Positions 1 through 7,167 of a stretch of 13,665 bases of DNA are shown piece after piece (the first letter of the stretch is position 1; each line of letters begins with the position of its first letter). Below the pieces are notes generated by a model. The model saw only the letters and a program-made list of their open reading frames with translations. It ran no database searches and was not told the origin of the DNA. This DNA comes from Bryobacterales bacterium. Lineage in GTDB: Bacteria; Acidobacteriota; Terriglobia; Bryobacterales; Bryobacteraceae. The stretch is from NCBI GenBank assembly GCA_003142355.1, contig PLMF01000191.1, positions 1 through 13,665 of the forward strand. The letters run 5' to 3'. The position numbers and the translations under genes are program-made.

Positions 1-4
1 AAAC

Positions 5-27
5 ATTCTCGGATTAACCGGCCAATC
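5..27 (+). repeat. Left terminal inverted repeat of the recombinase-primase element
   Basis: This 23-bp sequence matches the reverse complement of 3979-4001 at 18 of 23 positions. It contains a dyad, CGGATT (10-15) and AATCCG (24-29), around an 8-base centre, AACCGGCC. Two short arms flanking a 6-8 base centre is the usual layout of a tyrosine-recombinase core site, so this is the likely cleavage end. Confidence 0.65.
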
Positions 28-31
28 CGGT

Positions 32-89
32 GAAAGTCGACGTACTTTCTGCCGCCAACCTCATGGGCCTTTCCCCATACCGGCGGCAG
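32..89. repeat. Tandem hairpins inside the left end of the element
   Basis: Two perfect inverted repeats sit side by side. GAAAGT (32-37) pairs with ACTTTC (44-49) around six bases. CTGCCGCC (49-56) pairs with GGCGGCAG (82-89), and a second stem is nested inside it: ATGGG (63-67) with CCCAT (74-78). They lie between the terminal repeat and the first gene. They could be accessory recombinase-binding sites, a folded single-stranded end, or a block to transcription entering from outside. There is no T-run after the stem, so a simple intrinsic terminator is unlikely. Confidence 0.5.
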
Positions 90-163
90 CGCGGCGTTAT
101 TCTTTTCCAGGTGAGATCTGTTTAGGAGGAAGGGCCTCGCACCGGCCCGTCGATCCTGGCAAG

Positions 164-733
164 ATGACCGGGCCGGGCGGAGCCCTCATCGCTACGATTC
201 TGTTTATCCCACTCTCGGCGGCGCAATTCAACCTCGAAGCCGATTGGGCCGAGGCCGGCATGCAGGTCATCCTGCGCCATTGCCCGATTTGCAGTCAGGA
301 TTCGATCGTCGGTCATGGCCGCCGCCGCAAACAGGCGCACGATCAACACCATGATTGGATCGGGATTCGCCGCGGCCTTTGCAACCGGTGCGGCAAGACG
401 TTCACCTTCCTGCCGCCCTTTTCTCCTCCCTACGGCCATTACAGCTTCATCGCCCGCAGCCAGGCGCTTCAGCGCCGCTTCCTGGAAGGCCGCTCCTGGG
501 AAGCCGCGGCGCCCACCGTCAAAGACCCCGATCGCGTGGCCGATCCCTCCACGCTGCGCCGATGGTGCCAAAGCCTGGATTCTTCTCAGCCGCCGTTCTC
601 CTTCCTGCGCAAGACGATCCGGGCTGTCGGCGCGTGGCTCACCAGAACGGAGATTCTCGTGCACGATTCGCCCCCATTGCGCTGGCACACCGTATTCCCG
701 TTTCTCGCCCGGTTCTGGCCCTTGCGCATTTAG
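164..733 (+). CDS. DUF6431-like zinc-binding protein
   Basis: This small protein (189 residues from this start) has four cysteines in two CxxC pairs: CPIC (residues 40-43) and CNRC (73-76). They are separated by a basic, histidine-rich stretch containing GHGRRRK, and a TFLPPF segment follows the second pair. This resembles the zinc-binding, transposase-like N-terminal domains that accompany mobile-element recombinases; I recognise the DUF6431 style from memory. A DNA-end-binding or accessory role is inferred. The start is uncertain. ATG 164 has no close ribosome binding site, whereas ATG 260 has GAGG five bases upstream and gives 157 residues beginning MQVILRHCPIC with both zinc pairs intact. 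The gene is first in the four-gene element, 83 bases before the primase. Confidence 0.72.
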   Translation: MTGPGGALIATILFIPLSAAQFNLEADWAEAGMQVILRHCPICSQDSIVGHGRRRKQAHDQHHDWIGIRRGLCNRCGKTFTFLPPFSPPYGHYSFIARSQALQRRFLEGRSWEAAAPTVKDPDRVADPSTLRRWCQSLDSSQPPFSFLRKTIRAVGAWLTRTEILVHDSPPLRWHTVFPFLARFWPLRI

Positions 734-816
734 AACGAACCCGCCGCCCCACCATCCTCGCCTGGGAAGAGGGCTGCTTTCCGCCTAACCTCGACTCCGG
801 AGGCGAAAACAGCGCC

Positions 817-1812
817 ATGGCCGAGAGTCTGGAGCGGCTCAAACAGCGCGTCCCGCTGCTGGAGTATTTGCAGCGCCACAACTGGAAGCCTTGTCGTACC
901 AGCTCACGCCAGGAGTTTGTCGGGCTGTGTCCCTTACATCAGGAAACGCGCCCCTCCTTCTACGTCAACGCCTCCAAAAACCTGTTCTACTGCCACGGCT
1001 GCGGCCGTGGCGGGGACCTGATCCGCTTTGTCCAGCTATTCCTCGATCTACCCTTCCGCCAAACGGTGGCTCATCTCGAACAGGAACTGTCCCCCGCTCC
1101 CGTTTTCCGATTGCTGGAGGAGACGGCCGCGTTTTATCAGCTTCAACTGCACCGTCATCCGGAAGCTACAGACTATTTGGAACGTCGCGGAGTGCGCGAC
1201 TCCTCTCTGATTGAGGAACTCGGCATCGGTTATGCTCCCGGCGGAAACTTACGGCGTCGTCTGGCTGCTGGGGGCTCCTCATTCGATCAGTTGTTGGAGA
1301 TCGGATTGATCAATCATCACGGCCGCGATGCCTTCTGCCGGCGGCTCATTTTTCCTTGCCCACAGCACGGGCAGATCGCCAACCTCTATGGCCGCAGCAT
1401 CGGCGCGGCGTTCCCCCACCGTTTGCTGCCGCGCTCCAAAGGCGGATTGTTCGCCTGGGAATCCGTCAGCAGGTTCTCCACTGTAATCCTCGTCGAAGGG
1501 CTGTTAGATCTGGCCGTGCTGTGGCAGGCCGGTTTCCGCAACACCACCTGCGCCCTCGGCGCCCAGTTGACGCCCGCTCAGTGGGCACAGCTTACCGATC
1601 AACCGGGCCGCCTGGTCTATATCGCCTTCGACCGGGATTCAAACCAGGCCGGCCAGAAGGCTTCCCATCAACTCGCCCTGCGCCTGGAAAATGCCGGCCT
1701 TCCGGCCCACATCGTACAGTTGCCCGACGGCCACGATCCCAACAGCTACTTCGTAGCCGGCGCCCGCGCCGCCGACTTTACCGCCCGTCTTCGGGAAGCA
1801 GACCGGCTATGA
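817..1812 (+). CDS. DnaG-like primase, CHC2 zinc finger and TOPRIM
   Basis: This 331-residue protein has the front and catalytic parts of a bacterial primase. A CHC2 zinc finger has ligands C38, H41, C59 and C62 in the settings GLCPLH and YCHGCGRGG. A TOPRIM-like core follows: VILVEGLLDL (glutamate 227), then FDRDSNQAG (acidic pair D272, D274), and PDGHDPNSYF, matching the DnaG PxGxDPD segment. It is about half the length of DnaG and lacks the C-terminal helicase-interaction domain, so it probably acts without DnaB recruitment. It should make short RNA primers, plausibly to copy a single-stranded element intermediate. The frame is open from 355, but ATG 817 is chosen because GGAGG lies upstream at 799-803 and the protein begins just before the zinc domain. 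Its stop overlaps the next start (ATGA at 1809-1812). Confidence 0.88.
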   Translation: MAESLERLKQRVPLLEYLQRHNWKPCRTSSRQEFVGLCPLHQETRPSFYVNASKNLFYCHGCGRGGDLIRFVQLFLDLPFRQTVAHLEQELSPAPVFRLLEETAAFYQLQLHRHPEATDYLERRGVRDSSLIEELGIGYAPGGNLRRRLAAGGSSFDQLLEIGLINHHGRDAFCRRLIFPCPQHGQIANLYGRSIGAAFPHRLLPRSKGGLFAWESVSRFSTVILVEGLLDLAVLWQAGFRNTTCALGAQLTPAQWAQLTDQPGRLVYIAFDRDSNQAGQKASHQLALRLENAGLPAHIVQLPDGHDPNSYFVAGARAADFTARLREADRL

Positions 1813-2840
1813 AGTTCTCCGTGGCCTGGCGACCATCCGTTTCCGCCAGCGCTTCGCCCTGGCGCGTGCTCGATGAGCGCAGCCGGGAAGTGGCCTGGGC
1901 CAACACCTTCCTCGATGCTCAGCGGGTTCGCCAACTTTCCCTGCGTTCGCTGCGCGCCTATGCTTATGACCTGTTGCACTTCGCCCGTTGGGGAGCGGAA
2001 CGCCCGCCGCTGTCGCAAACCACCGAATCCACCCTGCTCGATTATGCCCGTCACCAACTGGATCAACAACCCAAACCCGCGCCGCAAACCATAAATCATC
2101 GCCTGGGCGTGCTGCGTTGTCTGTACCGCTTCCATTACGGACAGGAGATTCCTGGCGGCCAGTACCACTTCCAGCGCTTCTATAAGACCAGACCCCCGCT
2201 CGGCGACGGCCAGGCGCACCGAGCCCTGACGCGGGGACTCCGCCTGAGACAACCGCGACGCGTGGTTGTACCGCTGTGTGCCGAAGAAGTGGCCCGGTTC
2301 TGGCGCAGCTTTCGCACCTTTCGCGATCTCGCCCTGGTGGGCTTGATGTTACTGGACGGTCTGCGTTCCTGTGAGGTTCTGGCTCTCCGACTCGAGGATC
2401 TTCAGCTCGCCGACGCCCACATGCGGGTTCTCGGCAAAGGCAACAAGAAACGCGTGATGCCGCTGCCGCCGGAAATCATCGAAGTGCTCGAAAAGTATTT
2501 GCGACTGGAAAGACCGCTCACCAATTCCTCTTCCCTGTTCGTTTCTCTGAAAGGCCGCCAGCGGGGATGGGCCATGACACCCGCCGGACTGCGCTCCCTG
2601 TTCCGCCATCATCGCCTGCGCAGTCGCGTTCCGCAGGCCAACGCTCATCGGCTCCGCCACACCTTTGGCGCCGATATGGTGCGCGCCGGGATCTCCCTGC
2701 CCGCGCTGCAACGCCTGATGGGTCATTCGCAGATTCACACCACCATGCTGTACGTCCAGCTTGCTCCCCAGGACGTGTGGCGTGAATATGCCCGCGCCAT
2801 CGAAAACCGCACGCGCTTGTCCCCTCCGCCGATCCCATGA
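1809..2840 (+). CDS. Tyrosine recombinase/integrase, first of pair
   Basis: This 343-residue tyrosine recombinase would cut and rejoin DNA through a phosphotyrosine link. The N-terminal SAM-like core-binding domain covers about residues 25-125, and the catalytic domain about 155-335. The full active-site set is visible: R186 in DGLRSCE, K210 in LGKGNKK, H280 and R283 in HRLRHTF, H306 in LMGHSQIH, and nucleophile Y315 in TTMLYV. The arrangement is XerC/D-like. ATG 1809 overlaps the primase stop by four bases, and its own stop overlaps the next recombinase start, so the three proteins are probably made by coupled translation. The open frame extends upstream to 1356 inside the primase gene; that extension reads as a shadow. 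Confidence 0.92.
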   Translation: MKFSVAWRPSVSASASPWRVLDERSREVAWANTFLDAQRVRQLSLRSLRAYAYDLLHFARWGAERPPLSQTTESTLLDYARHQLDQQPKPAPQTINHRLGVLRCLYRFHYGQEIPGGQYHFQRFYKTRPPLGDGQAHRALTRGLRLRQPRRVVVPLCAEEVARFWRSFRTFRDLALVGLMLLDGLRSCEVLALRLEDLQLADAHMRVLGKGNKKRVMPLPPEIIEVLEKYLRLERPLTNSSSLFVSLKGRQRGWAMTPAGLRSLFRHHRLRSRVPQANAHRLRHTFGADMVRAGISLPALQRLMGHSQIHTTMLYVQLAPQDVWREYARAIENRTRLSPPPIP

Positions 2841-3973
2841 ACGCGTCCAAAGTCAGCCTCGAGCAGATCTTCGAATCTCACATCCGGAGCCTCGCCGTGA
2901 CTCACCAACCCGGCACGCTGAAGGCCTACCGGGGTGCGGCGCACCGTTTTCTCCGCTATCTCCATCTCGCTTTCCCGCAACTCCGCCGTCTGGCGCAACT
3001 CCACCGCGATCCGCATCTGCTGGGCTGGTTTCGTTGCCTGTGCGAACAGGATCCGCCATTGTGCAACCATACCCGCAGACAGCACCTGATCCTCATCCGC
3101 CGTATGCTGGAGGATCTGGCCGCCCACGGCCACCTCGTCCAGCCTGGCCTGATTCGCAGCGAGGACCTCCCGCCGCGGGATCGATGGCTGCCAAAACCGC
3201 TTCCTCTTGAAGACGATCAACGACTGCAACAGGAACTGCGCCGTACCGACAACCTGCTTTCGAACCTCCTGCTGCTCACCCGCTTCACCGGTATCCGCAT
3301 TGGCGAATGCATCCGCCTGCCTCTGGACTGCCTACGCCAGGTTGGGCCGGATCAGTGGGCGCTCCACGTCCCCCTCGGCAAGTTGCACACCGAACGCCTC
3401 GTTCCCGTCGATGCCGAGGTTCGGGGCATCATTCAACGCATTCTGGCCTTGCGCCCTCTGGCCCGGCCGGAACTTTTGGCCCGATCGGAAGGCTTCCTGT
3501 TGCCTCGTGGTGGCCCGTGGGGCGCCTATCACCGCCTCTTTGAAACCTTGGCTAATGCCGCTGCACGAGCCGGTTGCTCGGCTCCTGTCACCCCTCACCG
3601 TCTTCGCCACACCTACGCCACAGAAATGCTCCGTCTCGGGGTCGGTCTTCCTGCTCTCATGCAACTGCTGGGTCACAATGACATCGCCATGACCATGCGC
3701 TATCTCCAGGTCACCCAACAGGATCTGCAGCGCGAGTTCCATCGCGCACGCCAGAACGCGCCCCACTGCCTGCCCCCGCTTTCTCTTCCCGAGCACGCCC
3801 CCGCCGCCGGCCTTCCCGCCATCCAGCAGGCACTGGCGGCCGCCCGCCACCTTCTGGAGATGCACCGTCGCTGCTTAACCGATGAAAAGGCCCGGCGCCA
3901 GTTCCAACGTCTCGATCGACGCCTCCGCGCCGTAGTGGATCAGCTCGCGCAAATCACTACAGCCGAAAAATGA
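2837..3973 (+). CDS. Tyrosine recombinase/integrase, second of pair
   Basis: This 378-residue tyrosine recombinase is clearly different in sequence from its upstream neighbour. The N-terminal core-binding region covers about residues 5-110 and the catalytic domain about 120-300. Active-site residues are R154 (TGIRIGE), K182 (PLGKLH), H254 and R257 (HRLRHTY), H280 (LLGHND) and Y289 (MRYLQV). A C-terminal tail of roughly 75 residues, proline-rich then helical and basic, follows the catalytic tyrosine and is unusual for a simple Xer protein. It may contact the partner recombinase or DNA. ATG 2837 overlaps the previous stop. The gene ends six bases before the right terminal repeat. Two complete recombinases in one operon suggest a hetero-tetramer in which each protein binds one arm of the asymmetric ends; this is inferred. 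Confidence 0.92.
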   Translation: MNASKVSLEQIFESHIRSLAVTHQPGTLKAYRGAAHRFLRYLHLAFPQLRRLAQLHRDPHLLGWFRCLCEQDPPLCNHTRRQHLILIRRMLEDLAAHGHLVQPGLIRSEDLPPRDRWLPKPLPLEDDQRLQQELRRTDNLLSNLLLLTRFTGIRIGECIRLPLDCLRQVGPDQWALHVPLGKLHTERLVPVDAEVRGIIQRILALRPLARPELLARSEGFLLPRGGPWGAYHRLFETLANAAARAGCSAPVTPHRLRHTYATEMLRLGVGLPALMQLLGHNDIAMTMRYLQVTQQDLQREFHRARQNAPHCLPPLSLPEHAPAAGLPAIQQALAAARHLLEMHRRCLTDEKARRQFQRLDRRLRAVVDQLAQITTAEK

Positions 3974-3978
3974 GGAAA

Positions 3979-4001
3979 GATTGGCCAGTCAATCTCGGAA
4001 T
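3979..4001 (-). repeat. Right terminal inverted repeat of the recombinase-primase element
   Basis: The reverse complement matches the left end (5-27) at 18 of 23 bases. Inside it, GATTG (3979-3983) and CAATC (3990-3994) form a perfect 5-bp dyad around six bases, GCCAGT. This is a textbook layout for a tyrosine-recombinase core site with a 6-bp crossover region. The central bases differ from those of the left end. Confidence 0.65.
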
Positions 4002-4009
4002 CTCTGCGA

Positions 4010-4041
4010 GTCGGCCGCAGAAGGGCATGCCCTCGGCCGAC
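4010..4041 (-). terminator. Strong hairpin between the element and the Gp157-like gene
   Basis: GTCGGCCG (4010-4017) pairs perfectly with CGGCCGAC (4034-4041). The loop contains the 12-base palindrome AGGGCATGCCCT (4022-4033). It starts seven bases beyond the stop of the - strand Gp157-like gene and lies outside the right terminal repeat. It therefore fits a transcription end or 3' stabiliser for the five-gene operon. No T-run follows on either strand, so intrinsic termination is uncertain. Confidence 0.45.
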
Positions 4042-4047
4042 GAAAGC

Positions 4048-4698
4048 TTATGTCAGCCTGACGTGTTGACCACGTCGAAGTTCCGCGCCTGGGACAGGCA
4101 TTCTGGAGGCAAGTGCAGTTCTCAGCTTCGCGTTGTCCACCTCGCGCCTTATGAATCCGTTATCGTCGGGCGTCAAGCGTGCCCGCAGACTGTGCTCCTC
4201 GGGAAGATGTCGCAGCAGTTCCTCCAATTCGGGAACCGGAAGGGTGATCGAAACGCGACAATACTCCGATGGGATTCTATCGACACTGTCCACGATCAGC
4301 GAGTCCTGGCTGTTCTTCCGAAGCGAAATCGTGTTCAACCGGCCCTTCATGCGCAGCAGACCGCGAGTTTCCATGAAGTACTTGAGAAGTCCCTTCAGGC
4401 GCTCGACCTTGTTTTCGGCCGCGGCTTGGCGGGACTGTAACCGATCGATCTCGGCCTTGGCATTCCGCGCATCGAATTCCTGCGACTTGATGTAGTTCGC
4501 GATGTTGTCGACTTTCGCCCCGAATGCCTCGCAGTAGTCGAGCAAGGCCTGTCGGAGTTCCTCCGGGATCTCTCCATTGTTGTTCGCCGCCTCGTCCGTT
4601 GCGGATTCCATTAGGATCGACAGCGATTCGTCCAACTCAAACAACGTCATCTCCGACGCAAGGGTTTGTTGTAGCAGCAGGGGTGTTTGCGACGCCAT
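4048..4698 (-). CDS. Gp157-family (siphovirus Gp157-like) coiled-coil protein
   Basis: This 216-residue protein matches the layout of the siphovirus Gp157 family. An acidic helical N-terminus (MTLFELDESLSILME, residues 17-31) leads into a long coiled coil (about 60-115, including AENKVERLKGLLKYFME). A strand segment with ISLRKN follows (about 124-129), then DSVDRIPSEYCRV, and the typical ending PGAELRRGQ. It is longer than many relatives (about 160 residues) because of an N-terminal extension and an extra acidic segment (155-170). Gp157 of Streptococcus phages is linked to phage resistance, and relatives often sit beside phage recombination genes; the biochemical role is unclear. The start at 4698 has GGAGG four bases upstream (4703-4707). 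The open frame continues to 5160 inside the helicase gene, but only as a shadow. It is the last gene of the - strand operon. Confidence 0.85.
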   Translation of the reverse strand: MASQTPLLLQQTLASEMTLFELDESLSILMESATDEAANNNGEIPEELRQALLDYCEAFGAKVDNIANYIKSQEFDARNAKAEIDRLQSRQAAAENKVERLKGLLKYFMETRGLLRMKGRLNTISLRKNSQDSLIVDSVDRIPSEYCRVSITLPVPELEELLRHLPEEHSLRARLTPDDNGFIRREVDNAKLRTALASRMPVPGAELRRGQHVRLT

Positions 4699-4790
4699 AG
4701 AACCTCCATTCTTGTCTTTGGAAAACGCGCACCCCGAACGGCGTCCGCCCAGTTCAGGATTTTCGGAATGAATGCCAGCACCGGGCGAAG

Positions 4791-7112
4791 TCAAAATAGC
4801 GAGAGTTGATCCGAAGAATCCGAAGAAGTTGCTAAAGTGGCTCTGCGCCGCGCAGCAACCTGCGGCACGTCCTGCCCAAATACCAGCGAGGGAACGAATC
4901 GCGGCACGGAGATCCGCGGCGGCGGCTCCACCACCGGTTCCGGCGCAGTTGGCTCGGGCGTTTCGCTCTGCGGCTGTTGAACTCGCAGTGCCCTCCAGAC
5001 TTCGTCGGCAGATTGACCGACGCCCTGGTGCATCACGAGTTCCCGTGCCAGCGTGGTAAGCACATCGGCGCCATCGTCCATTGCCTGCAAACCGCTGTCG
5101 GAGAACTTGCCTTCCAGCGCCATGGATACCAGCAGCTTCTTTCCCATGAGCCGAAGGCAACCGACCTGCGCCGTGTTCTCATAGCAGAGAAAACGCACCG
5201 TCACGGGCTTCGTCTGGCCGATGCGCCAACTCCGGCGGCTCGCCTGCCTCAGCGTAAACGTGGAGTACCCGGTCTGGTACCAGATAATTGCTGGGCAGAA
5301 GATCAAATCGAGTCCCGTTTGAACAAGACGTGGGTGTCCGATGAAGGCCTGCACGCCGGCTCTGAGCTGGCGCTCGTACCATGCCTCTCGGTCCTCCGGC
5401 GGCGTTTGAGTAGTGAGCACGGCAGCCTTGATGCCGGCCGCGTTCAAAACTGATTCGAGCCGGCGCGTAACGTCACGCTTCTGAGTGTAGGTAGCATAGA
5501 TTTGGACGGCCCGCCGATTCTTGACTTCCGATTGAACCATCTCGACGAGCCTGCGCTCCTTCGCATAAAGGACGGACTCATCGAGATCTGGTGGATCCGC
5601 AATCAAGAATCGTTCGCGCTGCTTGGTCTCCTCGTCATAGGCAATGCCCCACAGCGGTCCAATCGAAAACGGCCGGTCGGGATACAGCAGCAACGCATTC
5701 AGGGCCGTACTCACCACCGACGAATTGCCGCGGTGTTCCTGAAGGGCTGCTGCGATGTCTTGCTCCAGGTCGGCGTAGGCCTCGGCCAGCGGTTTATCCA
5801 TCGGAACACTGATCACCTCCTCCGTATATGGCGGAAGATTGGCAGAGATGTCTTCCAACGAGACGAATGCCCCAATATCCATGAGGAATCTGCCGAAAAG
5901 CAAGGGAGACGCTCCGGGCCGCTCCTTGACCCGCTTGGTCACCTTCGCTTTGGAGCAGGCGTTCTCCTGGGGATCGATGGTGGTGATGGTCTCCAGAACG
6001 CCGTACGTCTCCGTGAAACTTCGGATGCCAGCGTCGCCGTATTCATAACCCTGGGAAACCATTCGCGCGGGATCGATGCGATACAGGATGTTGAACACGT
6101 CGGACGCCATGCCGCCCGTCAGCGTGCCGGTCAGCACGATCGTCTTGTCGACGGCGGCGGCAAGTGTTCCGAGCGCGTTTCCTTGCGCGGTGTCGGCGGC
6201 TTTTGCCTCGTGGACTTCGTCGGCGATGCCAAATTTGAAGAAGTGCGGAAGAAAACGCCCGATGAATTCAATGGGTGCGTAGCGGCGGATTCTGGCGCCG
6301 TCAGCCTGCCAAAGGGGACTGTAGAGAGGTTTCCGGGGCTTGGTCTTGTCACCGCCACACAGCGCAACCGATTCCAGGGTCTCGGCGTACCGTTCCTGCT
6401 TGCCGAAGTCATCGCGCAACAGTCGTTCGTCATCGAAAACAATGGGACGGCCACTGTCCGGGTTGATTACTGCACCGTTGTAGTTACCGCACCGCGCGAT
6501 TTGGTAACTGTGCCGCCAAAACGCTCCCAGCTTGGCCCTATCTCGGCCGCAGATGACGAAATGCGGCCCTGGCCCGTGCTCAGCAACCCAGCGGTCCCAT
6601 GGGGATTTGTGTTTGCCGCGCAACCTCATGTCGGTGAGCGTGGTGTGAACACCATCGCGGACAATCCGGCCATTCCGAAGCCGCAGTTCGTTGACTCCTT
6701 GCGGGCCAGATTGACCTGGTCGTAGCGACCGCAGGCTGTCGATCACATACGTCCTGGCGCCGGGGATCGTCTGCAGAATCTCGCGCGCCGTCTTCTGAAG
6801 CAATTGCGGCGGTACGACGAAGAGACAGGCGTACGGGCGTCCTGCTGCAAATACGTGAGCGATGGCCATGGCCATGAGCGTCTTGCCAGTGCCCATTTCG
6901 GCGATGATGGCAACCGAGTTGGCTTGCTGGAGCCTTTTGACGGCACCGGCGATTGCGACCTCCTGGGCGGCAAACGGCTTTCGCAGAAGTTTTCCCAGGA
7001 TTGGCGAAACAGGTTCGCCGGGGGCGTGGAGCGCGGGGAAGCTGGTTAGTATCCGGTCTCCAATTTCGACCGAGAACTCTCTCAGGTACTCCTCGAGTGT
7101 TGCGATTGCCAT
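4791..7112 (-). CDS. SNF2-like superfamily 2 helicase with C-terminal clamp-binding motif
   Basis: This 773-residue protein is an SF2 ATPase of the SNF2 type, expected to translocate on or remodel DNA. Visible motifs are a Walker A (AEMGTGKT, residues 71-78), a DEVH box (298-301), motif III LTGT (327-330) and motif VI QASRRSWRIGQ (623-633), the last very typical of SNF2 proteins. A large insert (about 125-290) separates motif I from the DEVH box. After a proline/glutamate-rich linker (about 713-735), the protein ends exactly in QLSLF (769-773), which matches the bacterial beta-sliding-clamp-binding consensus QL(S/D)LF. It may therefore be tethered to the replisome. The start at 7112 has GGAG at 7121-7124, eight bases upstream. 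It lies 51 bases after the preceding unknown gene and 92 bases before the Gp157-like gene. Confidence 0.9.
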   Translation of the reverse strand: MAIATLEEYLREFSVEIGDRILTSFPALHAPGEPVSPILGKLLRKPFAAQEVAIAGAVKRLQQANSVAIIAEMGTGKTLMAMAIAHVFAAGRPYACLFVVPPQLLQKTAREILQTIPGARTYVIDSLRSLRPGQSGPQGVNELRLRNGRIVRDGVHTTLTDMRLRGKHKSPWDRWVAEHGPGPHFVICGRDRAKLGAFWRHSYQIARCGNYNGAVINPDSGRPIVFDDERLLRDDFGKQERYAETLESVALCGGDKTKPRKPLYSPLWQADGARIRRYAPIEFIGRFLPHFFKFGIADEVHEAKAADTAQGNALGTLAAAVDKTIVLTGTLTGGMASDVFNILYRIDPARMVSQGYEYGDAGIRSFTETYGVLETITTIDPQENACSKAKVTKRVKERPGASPLLFGRFLMDIGAFVSLEDISANLPPYTEEVISVPMDKPLAEAYADLEQDIAAALQEHRGNSSVVSTALNALLLYPDRPFSIGPLWGIAYDEETKQRERFLIADPPDLDESVLYAKERRLVEMVQSEVKNRRAVQIYATYTQKRDVTRRLESVLNAAGIKAAVLTTQTPPEDREAWYERQLRAGVQAFIGHPRLVQTGLDLIFCPAIIWYQTGYSTFTLRQASRRSWRIGQTKPVTVRFLCYENTAQVGCLRLMGKKLLVSMALEGKFSDSGLQAMDDGADVLTTLARELVMHQGVGQSADEVWRALRVQQPQSETPEPTAPEPVVEPPPRISVPRFVPSLVFGQDVPQVAARRRATLATSSDSSDQLSLF

Positions 7113-7136
7113 AGGTCCGACTCCATAGGAAGGAAT

Positions 7137-7167
7137 GTAGACCTACGGCATTGCCGCGTCGGTCTAC
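7137..7167. repeat. Stem-loop between the 200-residue protein and the helicase gene
   Basis: GTAGACC (7137-7143) and GGTCTAC (7161-7167) are perfect inverted repeats separated by 17 bases, which themselves contain GGC-ATT-GCC. The structure covers the stop codon of the upstream gene and sits just ahead of the helicase ribosome binding site. It could be an mRNA processing or attenuation element, or an operator. Confidence 0.4.

Larger units (their letters stand above)
5..4001 (+). mobile_element. Recombinase-primase mobile element with terminal inverted repeats
   Basis: The block holds four + strand genes: a DUF6431-like zinc-binding protein, a CHC2/TOPRIM primase and two tyrosine recombinases. 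The last three overlap by four bases each. I see inverted repeats at both ends: positions 5-27 match the reverse complement of 3979-4001 at 18 of 23 bases, including eight identical bases GGCCAATC at the inner edge. The right repeat starts six bases after the last stop codon, so the genes fill the element completely. Movement by tyrosine recombinases is inferred from the gene content, and the primase suggests a replicative or single-strand intermediate. Only four bases lie left of the left repeat, so the left flank and any target duplication cannot be judged. Confidence 0.7.

Noticed and set aside
122..688. 188-residue frame on the - strand opposite the DUF6431-like gene
   Set aside because: The + strand product has a coherent zinc-binding pattern; the opposite frame has none and is a shadow of G+C-rich coding DNA.
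355..816. Upstream extension of the primase frame
   Set aside because: It overlaps the DUF6431-like gene in another frame, has arginine/proline-rich shadow composition, and ATG 817 has its own ribosome binding site directly before the zinc domain.
1356..1808. Upstream extension of the first recombinase frame
   Set aside because: It lies inside the TOPRIM part of the primase in another frame; the ATGA overlap at 1809 is the expected start.
4010..4041. Hairpin as the true right end of the mobile element
   Set aside because: It has no counterpart at the left end, whereas 3979-4001 matches the left end at 18 of 23 bases; its place next to the Gp157-like stop suits the end of that operon.
4699..5160. 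N-terminal extension of the Gp157-like frame
   Set aside because: It overlaps the helicase C-terminus in another frame and is alanine/arginine-rich; GGAGG four bases before 4698 fixes the start.
5502..6725. 407-residue + strand frame opposite the helicase
   Set aside because: The helicase frame carries all SF2 motifs; the antisense frame has no recognisable domain and no ribosome binding site.
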